From assembly GCA_947253195.1 (NCBI GenBank), contig CAMXXM010000023.1, forward strand, positions 1-11,174: DNA of 11,174 nucleotides, in the 5' to 3' direction. The notes under the pieces were generated by a model. It was given only the letters and a program-made list of their open reading frames with translations. It was not told where the DNA came from and did not search any database. Position 1 is the stretch's first letter; every line of letters starts with the position of its first letter. The stretch is from an uncultured Porphyromonas sp. (GTDB lineage Bacteria; Bacteroidota; Bacteroidia; Bacteroidales; Porphyromonadaceae). Of the stretch, positions 1-7,055 are shown piece after piece. A program made the position numbers and the translations under genes.

Positions 1-6
1 GAGACA

Positions 7-81
7 GGTATTAGAGAAATCTAATACCGATAAAAGAAAATCCTTTTACCGATATTAGACACAACTAATATCGGTATTAGA
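7..81. repeat. Cluster of inverted repeats upstream of namZ
   Basis: Five copies of a roughly 10-bp motif (consensus TCGGTATTAG, variant CCGATATTAG) are packed in alternating orientation. GGTATTAGA (7-15) pairs with TCTAATACC (20-28) around a GAAA loop. CCGATATTAG (49-58) pairs perfectly with CTAATATCGG (65-74) around a 6-nt loop. A further forward copy, TCGGTATTAG, occupies 71-80 and overlaps the second hairpin. Between them TAAAAG (31-36) pairs with CTTTTA (43-48). All of this is read directly from the bases. It could be an operator array for the downstream operon, terminator hairpins of a gene left of the window, or a short dispersed palindromic repeat. The cluster may continue beyond the left edge. 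Confidence 0.75.
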
Positions 82-136
82 AATCTCCCATATGGACACT
101 GCCATCGCACCTATCGCCAACGATTTCTCCCCTCCC

Positions 137-1330
137 ATGACAGTAAGACAATCCATCACCCTCGCCCTGCTGCTTCTACTCTCCGCTCTCTCTGCCTCAG
201 CACAGCTGCAGGTGGGTGCCGACCGGATGGACGAGATCGTCCGGCTCACGGAGGGGAAGCGCGTGGGGCTGGTCGCCAATCAAGCGGCCGTGCAGACTGA
301 CTCGGTCCACACCTTTCTCCTCGATGCCCTGATAGACCACGAGATCAAGGTGAGGCGTCTCTTCTCCCCCGAGCATGGCTTCCGCGCCATGGCCGATGCG
401 GGAGCAAAGGTCGACTCCGCCACGGACCCGGTCTCCAGTCTGACGGTCATCTCCCTCTACGGCAAGCACCGCAAGCCGACCGCCAAGGACTTCGCCGGGC
501 TGGATGTGATCCTCTTTGACCTGCAGGACGTAGGGGTGCGCTTCTTTACTTACATCAGCACCCTCTACTACGTCATGCAGACCTGCGCTGAGATCGGCAC
601 ACCGATCATCATCCTCGACCGCCCCAACCCCCACGATGCGGTCGATGGTCCGGTGCTAAGGGACATGAAGTACCGCTCCTTCGTCGGGATGCTCCCCATC
701 CCCGCCGTCCACGGCCTCACCATGGGCGAGCTGGGACAGATGATCAATGGCGAGGGCTGGCTCGGTGAGGGACTCACCGCAGACCTGGCCGTCGTCACCA
801 TCCTCGGGTGGAAGCACGGTGACCACTACAGCCTGCCCGTCCGTCCAAGCCCCAACCTCCGGAGCGACCGAGCCCTGCTCCTCTACCCCACCCTCTGCTT
901 CATCGAGGGGACCTGCTGGAGCGAGGGACGCGGCACGGAGCAGCCCTTTGAGCAGACCGGCTACCCGGACAAACGTATGGGGACACATGCCTTTACCCCA
1001 CGGAGTATCGCCGGGGCGCACGCGCCCAAGCATAAGGGGAAGGTCTGCTACGGACCCGACCTCACGGACTATGCCGTCGAGTCGGGGATCAATGTGGAGA
1101 TCCTCACCGACATCGCCGCCCGCAGCAAGGCTGCCGGTGTCAGTCTGATCACCAGACCAAAGTTCTTTGACCTCCTCGCGGGAGGCCCCACGCTCCGCCG
1201 ACAGCTGGAGTCGGGTGCCTCACCCGAGGCGATCCGAGAGAGCTGGCAGGCGGACCTCCAAGACTACATTTCCATGCGTGCCCGTTACCTCCTCTACCCA
1301 GACTGCCGCTTTAATTGCAGCACATTTTAA
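137..1330 (+). CDS. namZ: Secreted exo-beta-N-acetylmuramidase, NamZ / DUF1343 family
   Basis: NamZ (GH171, formerly DUF1343) releases terminal MurNAc from the non-reducing ends of peptidoglycan strands. Family blocks visible here are VANQAAV, FSPEHGFR, DLQDVGVRFFTY, DRPNP, PAVHGLTMGEL, PSPNL and YPTLCFIEGTCWSEGRGT followed by PFEQTGYPD. The Glu of SPEHG is the candidate active-site acid by family knowledge. I chose ATG 137 because it starts with a clean type I signal peptide: MTVRQS, a Leu-rich core, and cleavage after SASA near residue 22. An upstream ATG at 92 would add 15 residues ahead of the signal. The product is 397 aa, normal for the family, and complete to its typical C-terminal YLLYP. 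The next gene starts 6 nt after the stop, so the two are almost certainly co-transcribed. Export implies action in the periplasm or outside the cell. I see no clear TAnnTTTG promoter upstream. Confidence 0.9.
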   Translation: MTVRQSITLALLLLLSALSASAQLQVGADRMDEIVRLTEGKRVGLVANQAAVQTDSVHTFLLDALIDHEIKVRRLFSPEHGFRAMADAGAKVDSATDPVSSLTVISLYGKHRKPTAKDFAGLDVILFDLQDVGVRFFTYISTLYYVMQTCAEIGTPIIILDRPNPHDAVDGPVLRDMKYRSFVGMLPIPAVHGLTMGELGQMINGEGWLGEGLTADLAVVTILGWKHGDHYSLPVRPSPNLRSDRALLLYPTLCFIEGTCWSEGRGTEQPFEQTGYPDKRMGTHAFTPRSIAGAHAPKHKGKVCYGPDLTDYAVESGINVEILTDIAARSKAAGVSLITRPKFFDLLAGGPTLRRQLESGASPEAIRESWQADLQDYISMRARYLLYPDCRFNCSTF

Positions 1331-1336
1331 TCATCT

Positions 1337-3043
1337 ATGCCGATGAGAAAGAAAGCATTACTGTATGGAGTGGTGGCGCTGCTGCTACCACTGATGGCAG
1401 GCGCTCAGGTCGTCGAGCCGAGGATGATGAGAGACGCGGAGCGTAAGGCCGCTGCAGAGGCGTGGGCCGACAGCGTCCTATCCACTCTGTCGCCCCGACA
1501 GCAGGCGGCCCAGCTGATCATGCCGATGACGTGGCCCAAGGTGGATAAGGGCGGGCTCGCCAATTGGCACCGACAGGTACTGGAGGGAGAGTTTGGCTGC
1601 GTCCTTTGGCAGAAGGGCAGCCCCAGGAATGTGGTCCGGCTCACCAACTGGATGCGCCGTGAGGCACGCGTCCCGATGCTTGTGGCCATGGATGGCGAGT
1701 GGGGACTCTCGATGCGCTTCTCCGACTCGATGAAGTGGCCCCGCAACATGCTCCTCGGTGCCACCGACAATCCCCGACTGGCGTATGAGTATGGTCGGGC
1801 AACAGCGGACGAGGCTCGACGCATCGGCATTCACGTCAACTTTGCCCCCGTCCTTGACGTCAATAGCAACCCCGCCAACCCTGTCATCGGCAGCCGAAGC
1901 CTCGGCTCCTCGCCCGACCTCGTGATACGTATGGGTCTTGCCTACGCCAAGGGTCTCGAGGATAATGGTCTCCTCTCCACGGCGAAGCACTTCCCCGGCC
2001 ATGGAGACACCTCCACCGACTCCCACAAGACCCTCCCGGTGATCAGTCGCAGCCGTGCGCAGCTGGAGCAGGTGGAGCTGACCCCTTTCCGCGCCTATAT
2101 CCGTGAGGGCTACGGAGGTATGATGGTGGGGCACCTCAGCGTCCCTGCGCTCGGTACGGGAGCAAGGGCATCCAGTGCCGTCCCTGCCGTAGTCACCGAC
2201 CTGCTGCAACAGGAGATGGGCTTCAGCGGACTGATCTTCACCGATGGTCTGGGGATGAAAGGGATCATCAACGGTGCCGGAGACCCGGGCGTCTACGTCA
2301 CCACGCTCCTCGCCGGTGCCGATATCCTCGTGGCACCGACGGACCCCTTCCAGGCACTCAACGACGTGACCGAAGCGGTCGACAAGGGGATCCTCTCCCA
2401 GGCGGAGATCACCCGCCGCTGCCGCAAGGTACTCGTCTGGAAGCACCTCCTCGGTGCCGACAATCGTGAGCCGCTGGAGACAAAGCACCTCGACGCTGAT
2501 CTCCATCCGAGAGCCTCCCGAGAGCTCCTTGAGCGGATCTACGAGGGGGCAATGACTCTGGTAAAGAGTGAGCAAGGCATCCTCCCGCTCCACAAGGAGG
2601 ACAGAGTAGCCCTCCTCACCTATGGCGATGACTCAGCCGATCTCCTTCGCTCCACCATAAACCGAACCGCTCACGCTGACGGCTACACGATCCGCCGCTC
2701 CACCGGCCCCGCCGCCCGCCGGGCAATCCTCGATAAGCTCCGCTCGTACGACAAGGTGGTGGTCGCCGTCACTTGGAGGGGTTTCACTCCCGGCAAGGAC
2801 CTGACGAAGCTCCTCGCTGAGACGAAGAGCGTCCTCCTCTTCCACACCTCCCCCTACGCTGCGCTCGACTATATGGAGGCGATGAAGGCTGCGACCGCTG
2901 TTGGCTTTGCGTACGACACTCGATCGGAGGGGATGCGAGCCATGGGACGAGCGCTGACAGGCGAGCGGCCCGTCTCCGGCAAGCTCTCCGTCGACCTTCC
3001 GCCCCTCTACAAGCAGGGCGATGGACTGACGCTCGGCAAATAA
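1337..3043 (+). CDS. nagZ: Secreted GH3 beta-N-acetylglucosaminidase, NagZ-like
   Basis: This glycoside hydrolase family 3 enzyme is predicted to remove terminal GlcNAc from peptidoglycan strands or muropeptides. It has a signal peptide (MRKK, hydrophobic core, cleavage after MAGA), a TIM barrel over about residues 45-370, and a smaller C-terminal alpha/beta domain to residue 568. The NagZ signature KHFPGHGDTSTDSH spans residues 217-230. By analogy with Bacillus NagZ, D228 and H230 form the Asp-His acid/base dyad, and D303 in IFTDGLGM is the nucleophile. Translation may begin at 1337 or at the second ATG (1343). It follows namZ by 6 nt. The pairing makes biochemical sense because exo-muramidase and exo-glucosaminidase can act alternately on one chain, as in the Bacillus nagZ-amiE-namZ cluster. 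Many Bacteroidota homologues carry a fused serine-hydrolase (beta-lactamase-like) domain; this one ends without it. Confidence 0.9.
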   Translation: MPMRKKALLYGVVALLLPLMAGAQVVEPRMMRDAERKAAAEAWADSVLSTLSPRQQAAQLIMPMTWPKVDKGGLANWHRQVLEGEFGCVLWQKGSPRNVVRLTNWMRREARVPMLVAMDGEWGLSMRFSDSMKWPRNMLLGATDNPRLAYEYGRATADEARRIGIHVNFAPVLDVNSNPANPVIGSRSLGSSPDLVIRMGLAYAKGLEDNGLLSTAKHFPGHGDTSTDSHKTLPVISRSRAQLEQVELTPFRAYIREGYGGMMVGHLSVPALGTGARASSAVPAVVTDLLQQEMGFSGLIFTDGLGMKGIINGAGDPGVYVTTLLAGADILVAPTDPFQALNDVTEAVDKGILSQAEITRRCRKVLVWKHLLGADNREPLETKHLDADLHPRASRELLERIYEGAMTLVKSEQGILPLHKEDRVALLTYGDDSADLLRSTINRTAHADGYTIRRSTGPAARRAILDKLRSYDKVVVAVTWRGFTPGKDLTKLLAETKSVLLFHTSPYAALDYMEAMKAATAVGFAYDTRSEGMRAMGRALTGERPVSGKLSVDLPPLYKQGDGLTLGK

Positions 3044-3060
3044 TCTCCCATATACACAAG

Positions 3061-3098
3061 GAGCGTCCCCGATGATCCAACGATCATCGGGGACGCTC
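3061..3098. terminator. Strong hairpin between convergent genes
   Basis: A perfect 17-bp stem is formed by GAGCGTCCCCGATGATC (3061-3077) and GATCATCGGGGACGCTC (3082-3098) with a CAAC loop. It sits between the stops of the GH3 gene (+) and the lipoprotein gene (-), where a bidirectional terminator is expected. Neither strand shows a U-tract after the stem, so it may stop RNA 3' decay or pause polymerase rather than act as a classic intrinsic terminator. Confidence 0.6.
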
Positions 3099-3116
3099 TG
3101 TGTCTATGTCAGAGGA

Positions 3117-3497
3117 TCACTCAGCTGTGTGATGAACAGGAGCGGAGACATTGATCGGCTCCATCTCATAATTGTGCTCAGCATTGTACTTCATCGTCCA
3201 GAGGAAAGGGATCCAGACGAAGAGACCGCCCACGATAGCACCGATATCAGCCTGCTCGCTCCGATTGAGCACCGCATTGACCGTCTTATAGCCCTCCTTC
3301 TCAATACGGATGTTAGTTGATGAGCCGACGATCTTCGTATCAGAGTAAGTGACCGGGGTGATTCCTAGATACTGCCCATCGGCATACACCTTGGCCCCCT
3401 CGGGCGTGGTGCGAAAGACGGTTGAGCTGGCACAGCTCGAGAAGAGGATCAGAGCCGCCATAAAGACAGCTGCGACCTTTACAAAACCTTGTCTCAT
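3117..3497 (-). CDS. Small PEGA-domain lipoprotein
   Basis: A 126-residue exported protein. I start it at the ATG at 3497 because this gives a compact lipoprotein signal: MRQGFVK, a hydrophobic stretch AAVFMAALI, then LFSSC with the lipidated Cys at residue 22. A further ATG lies two codons upstream (3503). The mature part opens with STVFRTTPEGAKVYADGQ and the phrase YLGITPVTY, the hallmark of the PEGA surface-layer fold, followed by IRIEKEGYKTV. A second hydrophobic segment, IGAIVGGLFVWIPFLW, lies at about residues 85-100 and may insert into or lie on the membrane. The specific function is unknown; PEGA proteins are usually envelope-associated. It is monocistronic, has its own promoter, and is convergent with the GH3 gene. 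It is unrelated in function to the CRISPR locus behind it, though both are on the - strand. Confidence 0.8.
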   Translation of the reverse strand: MRQGFVKVAAVFMAALILFSSCASSTVFRTTPEGAKVYADGQYLGITPVTYSDTKIVGSSTNIRIEKEGYKTVNAVLNRSEQADIGAIVGGLFVWIPFLWTMKYNAEHNYEMEPINVSAPVHHTAE

Positions 3498-3545
3498 AAT
3501 CATTAAACATTTAGATGTGAGTGAATATTTCCTAGAATCATACGA

Positions 3546-3575
3546 CAAATGTACACAAAGGATCCAATCTCACAA
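3546..3575 (-). promoter_or_regulatory. Promoter of the PEGA lipoprotein gene
   Basis: On the - strand a perfect Bacteroidota -7 element TACATTTG (3553-3546) is preceded, after 19 nt, by TTG (3575-3573). This fits the TTTG / TAnnTTTG architecture well. Transcription would start near 3541, leaving a 5' UTR of about 40 nt before the chosen ATG. No Shine-Dalgarno sequence is evident. Confidence 0.6.
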
Positions 3576-3675
3576 CATCCTTCTCCTGCAAACTAACCAC
3601 AGCGAAAAGAGACGCGAGGAGAAGATCAAATGCGAAGATCCTGCCCTGCTAGAGCCTCACAGGGCGGTGTGAAGA

Positions 3676-3711
3676 AGTGCTTCTTATTCCCTAAACTGAT
3701 CAATCCACAAC
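3676..3711 (-). repeat. Degenerate terminal CRISPR repeat
   Basis: Compared with the three identical copies, this one differs at four positions, all at its outer end. On the + strand the first six bases read AGTGCT instead of GTTGTC; the remaining 30 bases are unchanged. The changes destroy the 3' ACAAC of the repeat as read in the crRNA. Decay of the last repeat is typical of the trailer end, and the part that pairs with tracrRNA is preserved. Confidence 0.9.
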
Positions 3712-3909
3712 CTCTCCAGTGTCGAGAAGTCAGCGAATGGAGTTGTCTCTTATTCCCTAAACTGATCAATCCACAACTGGCAGGAGTGCAAGGGCCATCG
3801 TTCGATAGTTGTCTCTTATTCCCTAAACTGATCAATCCACAACCTCCCGAGACGCTATAAGCTCCGTCTCATCGTTGTCTCTTATTCCCTAAACTGATCA
3901 ATCCACAAC
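3676..3909 (-). CRISPR. Type II-C CRISPR array, 4 repeats and 3 spacers
   Basis: Three identical 36-nt repeats lie at 3742-3777, 3808-3843 and 3874-3909, with a fourth degenerate copy at 3676-3711. All three spacers are exactly 30 nt (3712-3741, 3778-3807, 3844-3873). In the - strand orientation the repeat begins GTTGTGGATTGATC and ends AAGAGACAAC, so its ends are mutually complementary (GTTGT/ACAAC). I assign the - strand for three reasons. The degenerate repeat is at the far (trailer) end, the anti-repeat of the tracrRNA pairs with this strand's repeat start, and the cas genes read the same way. Leader-proximal spacer 1 is therefore 3873-3844. I saw no match to any spacer elsewhere in the window, so targets are unknown. 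Confidence 0.97.
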
Positions 3910-4110
3910 CTATCTCCCTAAAATCACGATTACAAGTGGCATCTGAGCCTGCTCAGAGGAAACAAATCTATGAAAAGAACAGCACAAGGGTAGTAGATGA
4001 TGAGGATCTTTATCCTCGCCACCACAAAGATACTTTTTTCTCTAGTCAATGCATGACCCTACAGTGCACTACACATCTCTGCAAAAGATGATAGAGGACT
4101 CAGGATAATG
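3910..4110 (-). promoter_or_regulatory. CRISPR leader with candidate pre-crRNA promoter
   Basis: About 200 bp without a gene lie between cas2 and the first repeat. On the - strand a perfect -7 element TAGATTTG (3970-3963) would start transcription near 3957, giving a leader RNA of about 45 nt before the first repeat. A second perfect -7 element, TATCTTTG, lies at 4032-4025. Both have a TTG only 14 nt upstream, shorter than the usual -33 spacing, so promoter strength is uncertain. A 7-bp palindrome with a 2-nt centre (TCTGAGC/GCTCAGA, 3942-3957) overlaps the predicted start point. GAGGAT (4002-4007) and ATCCTC (4012-4017) form a small hairpin with no U-tract downstream of cas2. Confidence 0.5.
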
Positions 4111-4440
4111 CTATAGCTCATCGAAGAGCCCGGGAATCTGCTGAGACTTTACCGGTGTAGTCCCATAGTACCACGCAGCATCCGCATACTGAGCATCGGT
4201 AAGAGTAAAAGCTACCACAAAACCCTCCTCGGGGATGATCCTAGAGAGGCGACTCTCAAACTTATCTCGGAGAGCTCTCGTCGGGCAATGGCGCAGATAG
4301 CAGGAGTACTGGATCATGATATACCCCTCTGATATCAATTGATTGCGAAATTGCGTCGCCACCTTACGCTCCTTCTTGGTCATCACCGGCAGATCAAAGA
4401 GTACGAGCAACCACATAGACTGATACTTACTTATCATCAT
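4111..4440 (-). CDS. cas2: CRISPR adaptation endonuclease Cas2
   Basis: Cas2 is the central dimer of the Cas1-Cas2 integrase that inserts new spacers at the leader end. The 109-aa product is of normal length. The first beta strand WLLVLFDLPV carries the conserved Asp (D16). FRNQLISEGYIMIQYSCYLRHC matches the type II Cas2 pattern of a helix followed by the GY-x-M-x-QYS strand. The C-terminal EGFVVAFTLTDAQY strand is also typical. Two ATG codons are adjacent (4440 and 4437). The start lies 4 nt after the cas1 stop, so translation is probably coupled. It is the last cas gene before the leader, and no csn2 or cas4 is present, which defines subtype II-C. Confidence 0.95.
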   Translation of the reverse strand: MMISKYQSMWLLVLFDLPVMTKKERKVATQFRNQLISEGYIMIQYSCYLRHCPTRALRDKFESRLSRIIPEEGFVVAFTLTDAQYADAAWYYGTTPVKSQQIPGLFDEL

Positions 4441-4444
4441 ACAC

Positions 4445-5338
4445 TTAGGTTACAAACGACGGCAGGAGTAGCTCGTCTGCCTTCCCCTGCTCATAACACT
4501 TGGCAAGCGATGCCGTTGTCATAGACATCGCCAGCTGTATAGGACGGACGAGACCACCGATGCGGACCTCGGTGCAGGACACCTGTATCAGTCGGCCTCT
4601 TGCCTCCTTATCCAGAGCAGTACTTCCGGTTATAGTCAGAGACAATACCATCTCGTCTACAAAGGGTCGATAGGGCTCCATCAGATCATCTGCGAGTGGG
4701 AGGGCATTATACTGATTGTGATGAAAAAGTCCGATCTCGGGGCTGAGACCCGAGCCTACGATGGCTCTGGCAGTGATGGCACGGAGGATGGCGTATCCAT
4801 AGTTGAGCAGCTCATTGGGAAACGCCCCCTCACGATCCCGGCAGAAGTCAGGACCAAGGAGACCGCACCAATACTGCCGAGCTGCTGCTCCCTCCCTATT
4901 GGTACTATCTCCGCTGAGCACTTCCCGAGCAAGCTCCTTAAGCCTAAGCGCGCAGGCAGTGTCCCGACAGCATACGAGGTCTGCTTGATTATTGATTTTT
5001 GAGACCACGACTCTTCGCCATAGTTGCTTGACAAGAGGCTTAGAGGGCTCCGCCTGTAGTCGCACTCTCTTTCCCGTCAGCTCATGACCGGAGAGTGAGA
5101 GGAGAGAGCCGAGTGGAAGGTGTCTGTCATCACATACAATCACCCCGACATTTTGCTCCAAACAGTACCGGATGAGGGGTAGTGTAATGGTGATCCGATC
5201 ATTCTCTAAGAGCAGGTAGCCAATGTCCTCTATGGGAAGCGTCCTAGCTTGATCTCCATCCTTATTGTACACAACCAGCTGCCCTCTATCTAGCGAGAGG
5301 TGCGAGGGACTACTGATGGTGATTGTTCGCTTAATCAT
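4445..5338 (-). CDS. cas1: CRISPR integrase Cas1 (type II)
   Basis: Cas1 is the metal-dependent integrase of spacer acquisition. The 297-aa product has the N-terminal beta domain (residues 1-80, with SPSHLSLDRGQLVV and PIEDIGYLLLEN) and the alpha-helical catalytic domain. The metal-binding triad by family alignment is E149 (in NREGAAARQYW), H206 (in GLFHHNQYN) and E221 (in LADDLMEPYRPFVD); all are intact. LNYGYAILRAITARAIVGSGL is the expected helix between them. The ATG overlaps the cas9 stop by 8 nt (ATGATTAA), the usual type II-C operon junction, so Cas1 is probably made from the cas9 transcript. Nothing suggests damage here. Confidence 0.96.
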   Translation of the reverse strand: MIKRTITISSPSHLSLDRGQLVVYNKDGDQARTLPIEDIGYLLLENDRITITLPLIRYCLEQNVGVIVCDDRHLPLGSLLSLSGHELTGKRVRLQAEPSKPLVKQLWRRVVVSKINNQADLVCCRDTACALRLKELAREVLSGDSTNREGAAARQYWCGLLGPDFCRDREGAFPNELLNYGYAILRAITARAIVGSGLSPEIGLFHHNQYNALPLADDLMEPYRPFVDEMVLSLTITGSTALDKEARGRLIQVSCTEVRIGGLVRPIQLAMSMTTASLAKCYEQGKADELLLPSFVT

Positions 5339-7055
5339 CGCGTGCAGCTATAGAGATTGTTCCGTCTGTGTCAATTCTCACCTTAATGGGAGTAGATTCT
5401 TTGAGTGCACCAAAACTGCGAATTGTATAGAGCTCCTCGTCATGATCAAGAGTACTGGCTCTATGCAGTCTGAATACATAATACATCGAAGAGAGCTTCT
5501 GCACTCTATATAGGTGATCAGAGATGACTCCATAATCACTAGACCCGATAGCACTCCGCAGCTCGTCTTCGCTCATACCGATAACGAACATGTCATTGAT
5601 GCGAAGGGTCATGACGACTCTCTTTGCATCCATTGGGAGCTGTACCCTATCCTGTCCATGCAGCAATCGATCTGCGGAGTCCCAAAAGGTCACCACCTCC
5701 TCACAATAACTGCCCTCCCGGTCCTCATAGATAAGCACATAATCATTGTTACTAGTCTCCACCTCTTTATTATAACCATCGAGCTGAACCGTATTATTAA
5801 CAACCCTACTCCGCCTAACCTTCTTCACGGGGACGTGGACTCCACGCTTATTCGGTAGGAGGATCGTGTAGTTACCCGCCTTGTCCACAAACGCATCGCC
5901 GGGAATCGCGTAATCATCCTGCGTGGTATCCACTCCCATATCTTGCAAGCGCTGAATCATCAACGCCCGGATTGCCTGGTCTACCACTTGATTTAGTTGC
6001 TTTGATTTAGTGATTGAAGTAATGGGCACTCTATAGTGCATTGTCGGAGCAGGCTCCTCAGGCGACTGTCGCTGCCCATAGAAGGTCTCCTTGTGGAGCT
6101 TGCCCCGCACGGCAAGACCCTCGGAGCGGTGAGTGCGACCATCCTTGGTGATCTTCTTCGTCACCTTATTGAGGATCTTGGTGCTTTGCTTGTGCTTGAC
6201 GAGTACGGACTCAATCGCTTCCCTCACATCGTCACGGAAGCCCTCCCAGGGAGAGGCAAATGTAGGCCTGGTGCCTGTACCCCTCTCGTAATCATCAGCG
6301 TGAGCGTTATAGGTAGACATCGCGGTCAGCACCCTCTGTCCGGTGCAGGCAATGACTATGGCATCAAGTGCGTGGTGTCGGTGATCATCCCTATTCTTCG
6401 ATGGACTGAAGTGGATCCGGTCGTCCTTGTCATTATAGATCAGTTCACCCTCGAGTACCACCTCGTCACTGCTCAGGTTAGGTATTTGGTCATACGACAG
6501 GATGTAGGACGCCAGCGGGTCAAAGGAGAAGACAGCATAGTACTTCCCTGGCTCATCAAATGAGTCTATCTGCACTCGAAGCTCATCATCCTGGTCACAG
6601 ACGAAGAGATCACCCCTGTCAATGGCACCCGTGAGAACCACCTCTCCGGAGGTGATCGCAGGAGCATCCAGCTTAATCTTGGTGAAGGATACTTCTGAGA
6701 GGTCCAGGGTGAGGAGGACCTGCGCCAAGCCATCCTCCAAAGCCACACCACCCTGTCTGTATACCTTGGAGACAAATATACTCTGCTCCACTGATCCCGT
6801 GACCTTGATCGTGTTGATGGCGACCTTTGCTCTCGGATGCTCCGGAGTAACCTCTGGGACTGAGACAAGGGGTATCGTCAGCCAGTAATTACCCGGGGCA
6901 GTGGGCAAAGGAATATCCTTCAGGATGCGGACATCCACCTCTCTGGAGGAGAGCTTGGGCTGCCCGTCTTTATTCAGCTCAATGGTAACCCTGGCTCTCA
7001 GCTGATCCTCTGTCAGTCGAGGTTCGTCAGCAAACATTCGCTCCACACGGACCAC
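5331..7055 (-). CDS. cas9: Cas9 C-terminal fragment (RuvC-III and PAM-interacting region)
   Basis: The frame is open from 7184 after a TGA, so coding sense begins upstream of any start codon. The first usable starts are GTG 7055 and ATG 7037. The RuvC-III motif RDDHRHHALDAIVIACT lies at about residues 223-239 of the GTG form, with the metal-binding D at codon 6365-6363. It is followed by the type II-C C-terminal signatures LHKETFYG, GVHVPVKKVRR and a VETSNNDYVLIYED block, the counterpart of the usual NNHHVAIYED. These belong to the wedge and PAM-interacting region. About 220 residues of beta-rich insertion precede RuvC-III. It overlaps the N-terminal fragment by 43 nt and cas1 by 8 nt. Re-initiation at 7055 or 7037 could make a separate C-terminal polypeptide, but the coding character upstream of those starts argues for a broken gene. 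Confidence 0.88.
   Translation of the reverse strand: MVRVERMFADEPRLTEDQLRARVTIELNKDGQPKLSSREVDVRILKDIPLPTAPGNYWLTIPLVSVPEVTPEHPRAKVAINTIKVTGSVEQSIFVSKVYRQGGVALEDGLAQVLLTLDLSEVSFTKIKLDAPAITSGEVVLTGAIDRGDLFVCDQDDELRVQIDSFDEPGKYYAVFSFDPLASYILSYDQIPNLSSDEVVLEGELIYNDKDDRIHFSPSKNRDDHRHHALDAIVIACTGQRVLTAMSTYNAHADDYERGTGTRPTFASPWEGFRDDVREAIESVLVKHKQSTKILNKVTKKITKDGRTHRSEGLAVRGKLHKETFYGQRQSPEEPAPTMHYRVPITSITKSKQLNQVVDQAIRALMIQRLQDMGVDTTQDDYAIPGDAFVDKAGNYTILLPNKRGVHVPVKKVRRSRVVNNTVQLDGYNKEVETSNNDYVLIYEDREGSYCEEVVTFWDSADRLLHGQDRVQLPMDAKRVVMTLRINDMFVIGMSEDELRSAIGSSDYGVISDHLYRVQKLSSMYYVFRLHRASTLDHDEELYTIRSFGALKESTPIKVRIDTDGTISIAARDD

Noticed and set aside
1478..2593. Long antisense open frame of 371 codons opposite the GH3 gene.
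   Set aside because: It is a shadow frame in GC-rich coding DNA with no domain match. The + strand carries clear GH3 catalytic motifs.
3643..3665. GCCCTG/CAGGGC inverted repeat just beyond the array as a pre-crRNA terminator.
   Set aside because: A 6-bp stem with an 11-nt loop and no U-tract is too weak to call; it may be chance.
3626..3860. Short open frames on both strands over the CRISPR array with a repeated peptide (LISLGNK on one strand, LFPKLINPQ on the other).
   Set aside because: The peptide repeats are translations of the 36-nt CRISPR repeat plus 30-nt spacers (66 nt, divisible by three), so the frame stays open by periodicity. They are not genes.
4002..4017. Hairpin downstream of cas2 as an intrinsic terminator separating cas2 from the array.
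   Set aside because: The stem is only 6 bp and no T-run follows on the - strand, so termination is not supported; read-through into the array remains possible.
6036..6563. Open frame of 175 codons on the + strand opposite cas9, and a similar one at 7364-7963.
   Set aside because: Both lie antisense to well-matched Cas9 coding sequence and show no independent protein features.
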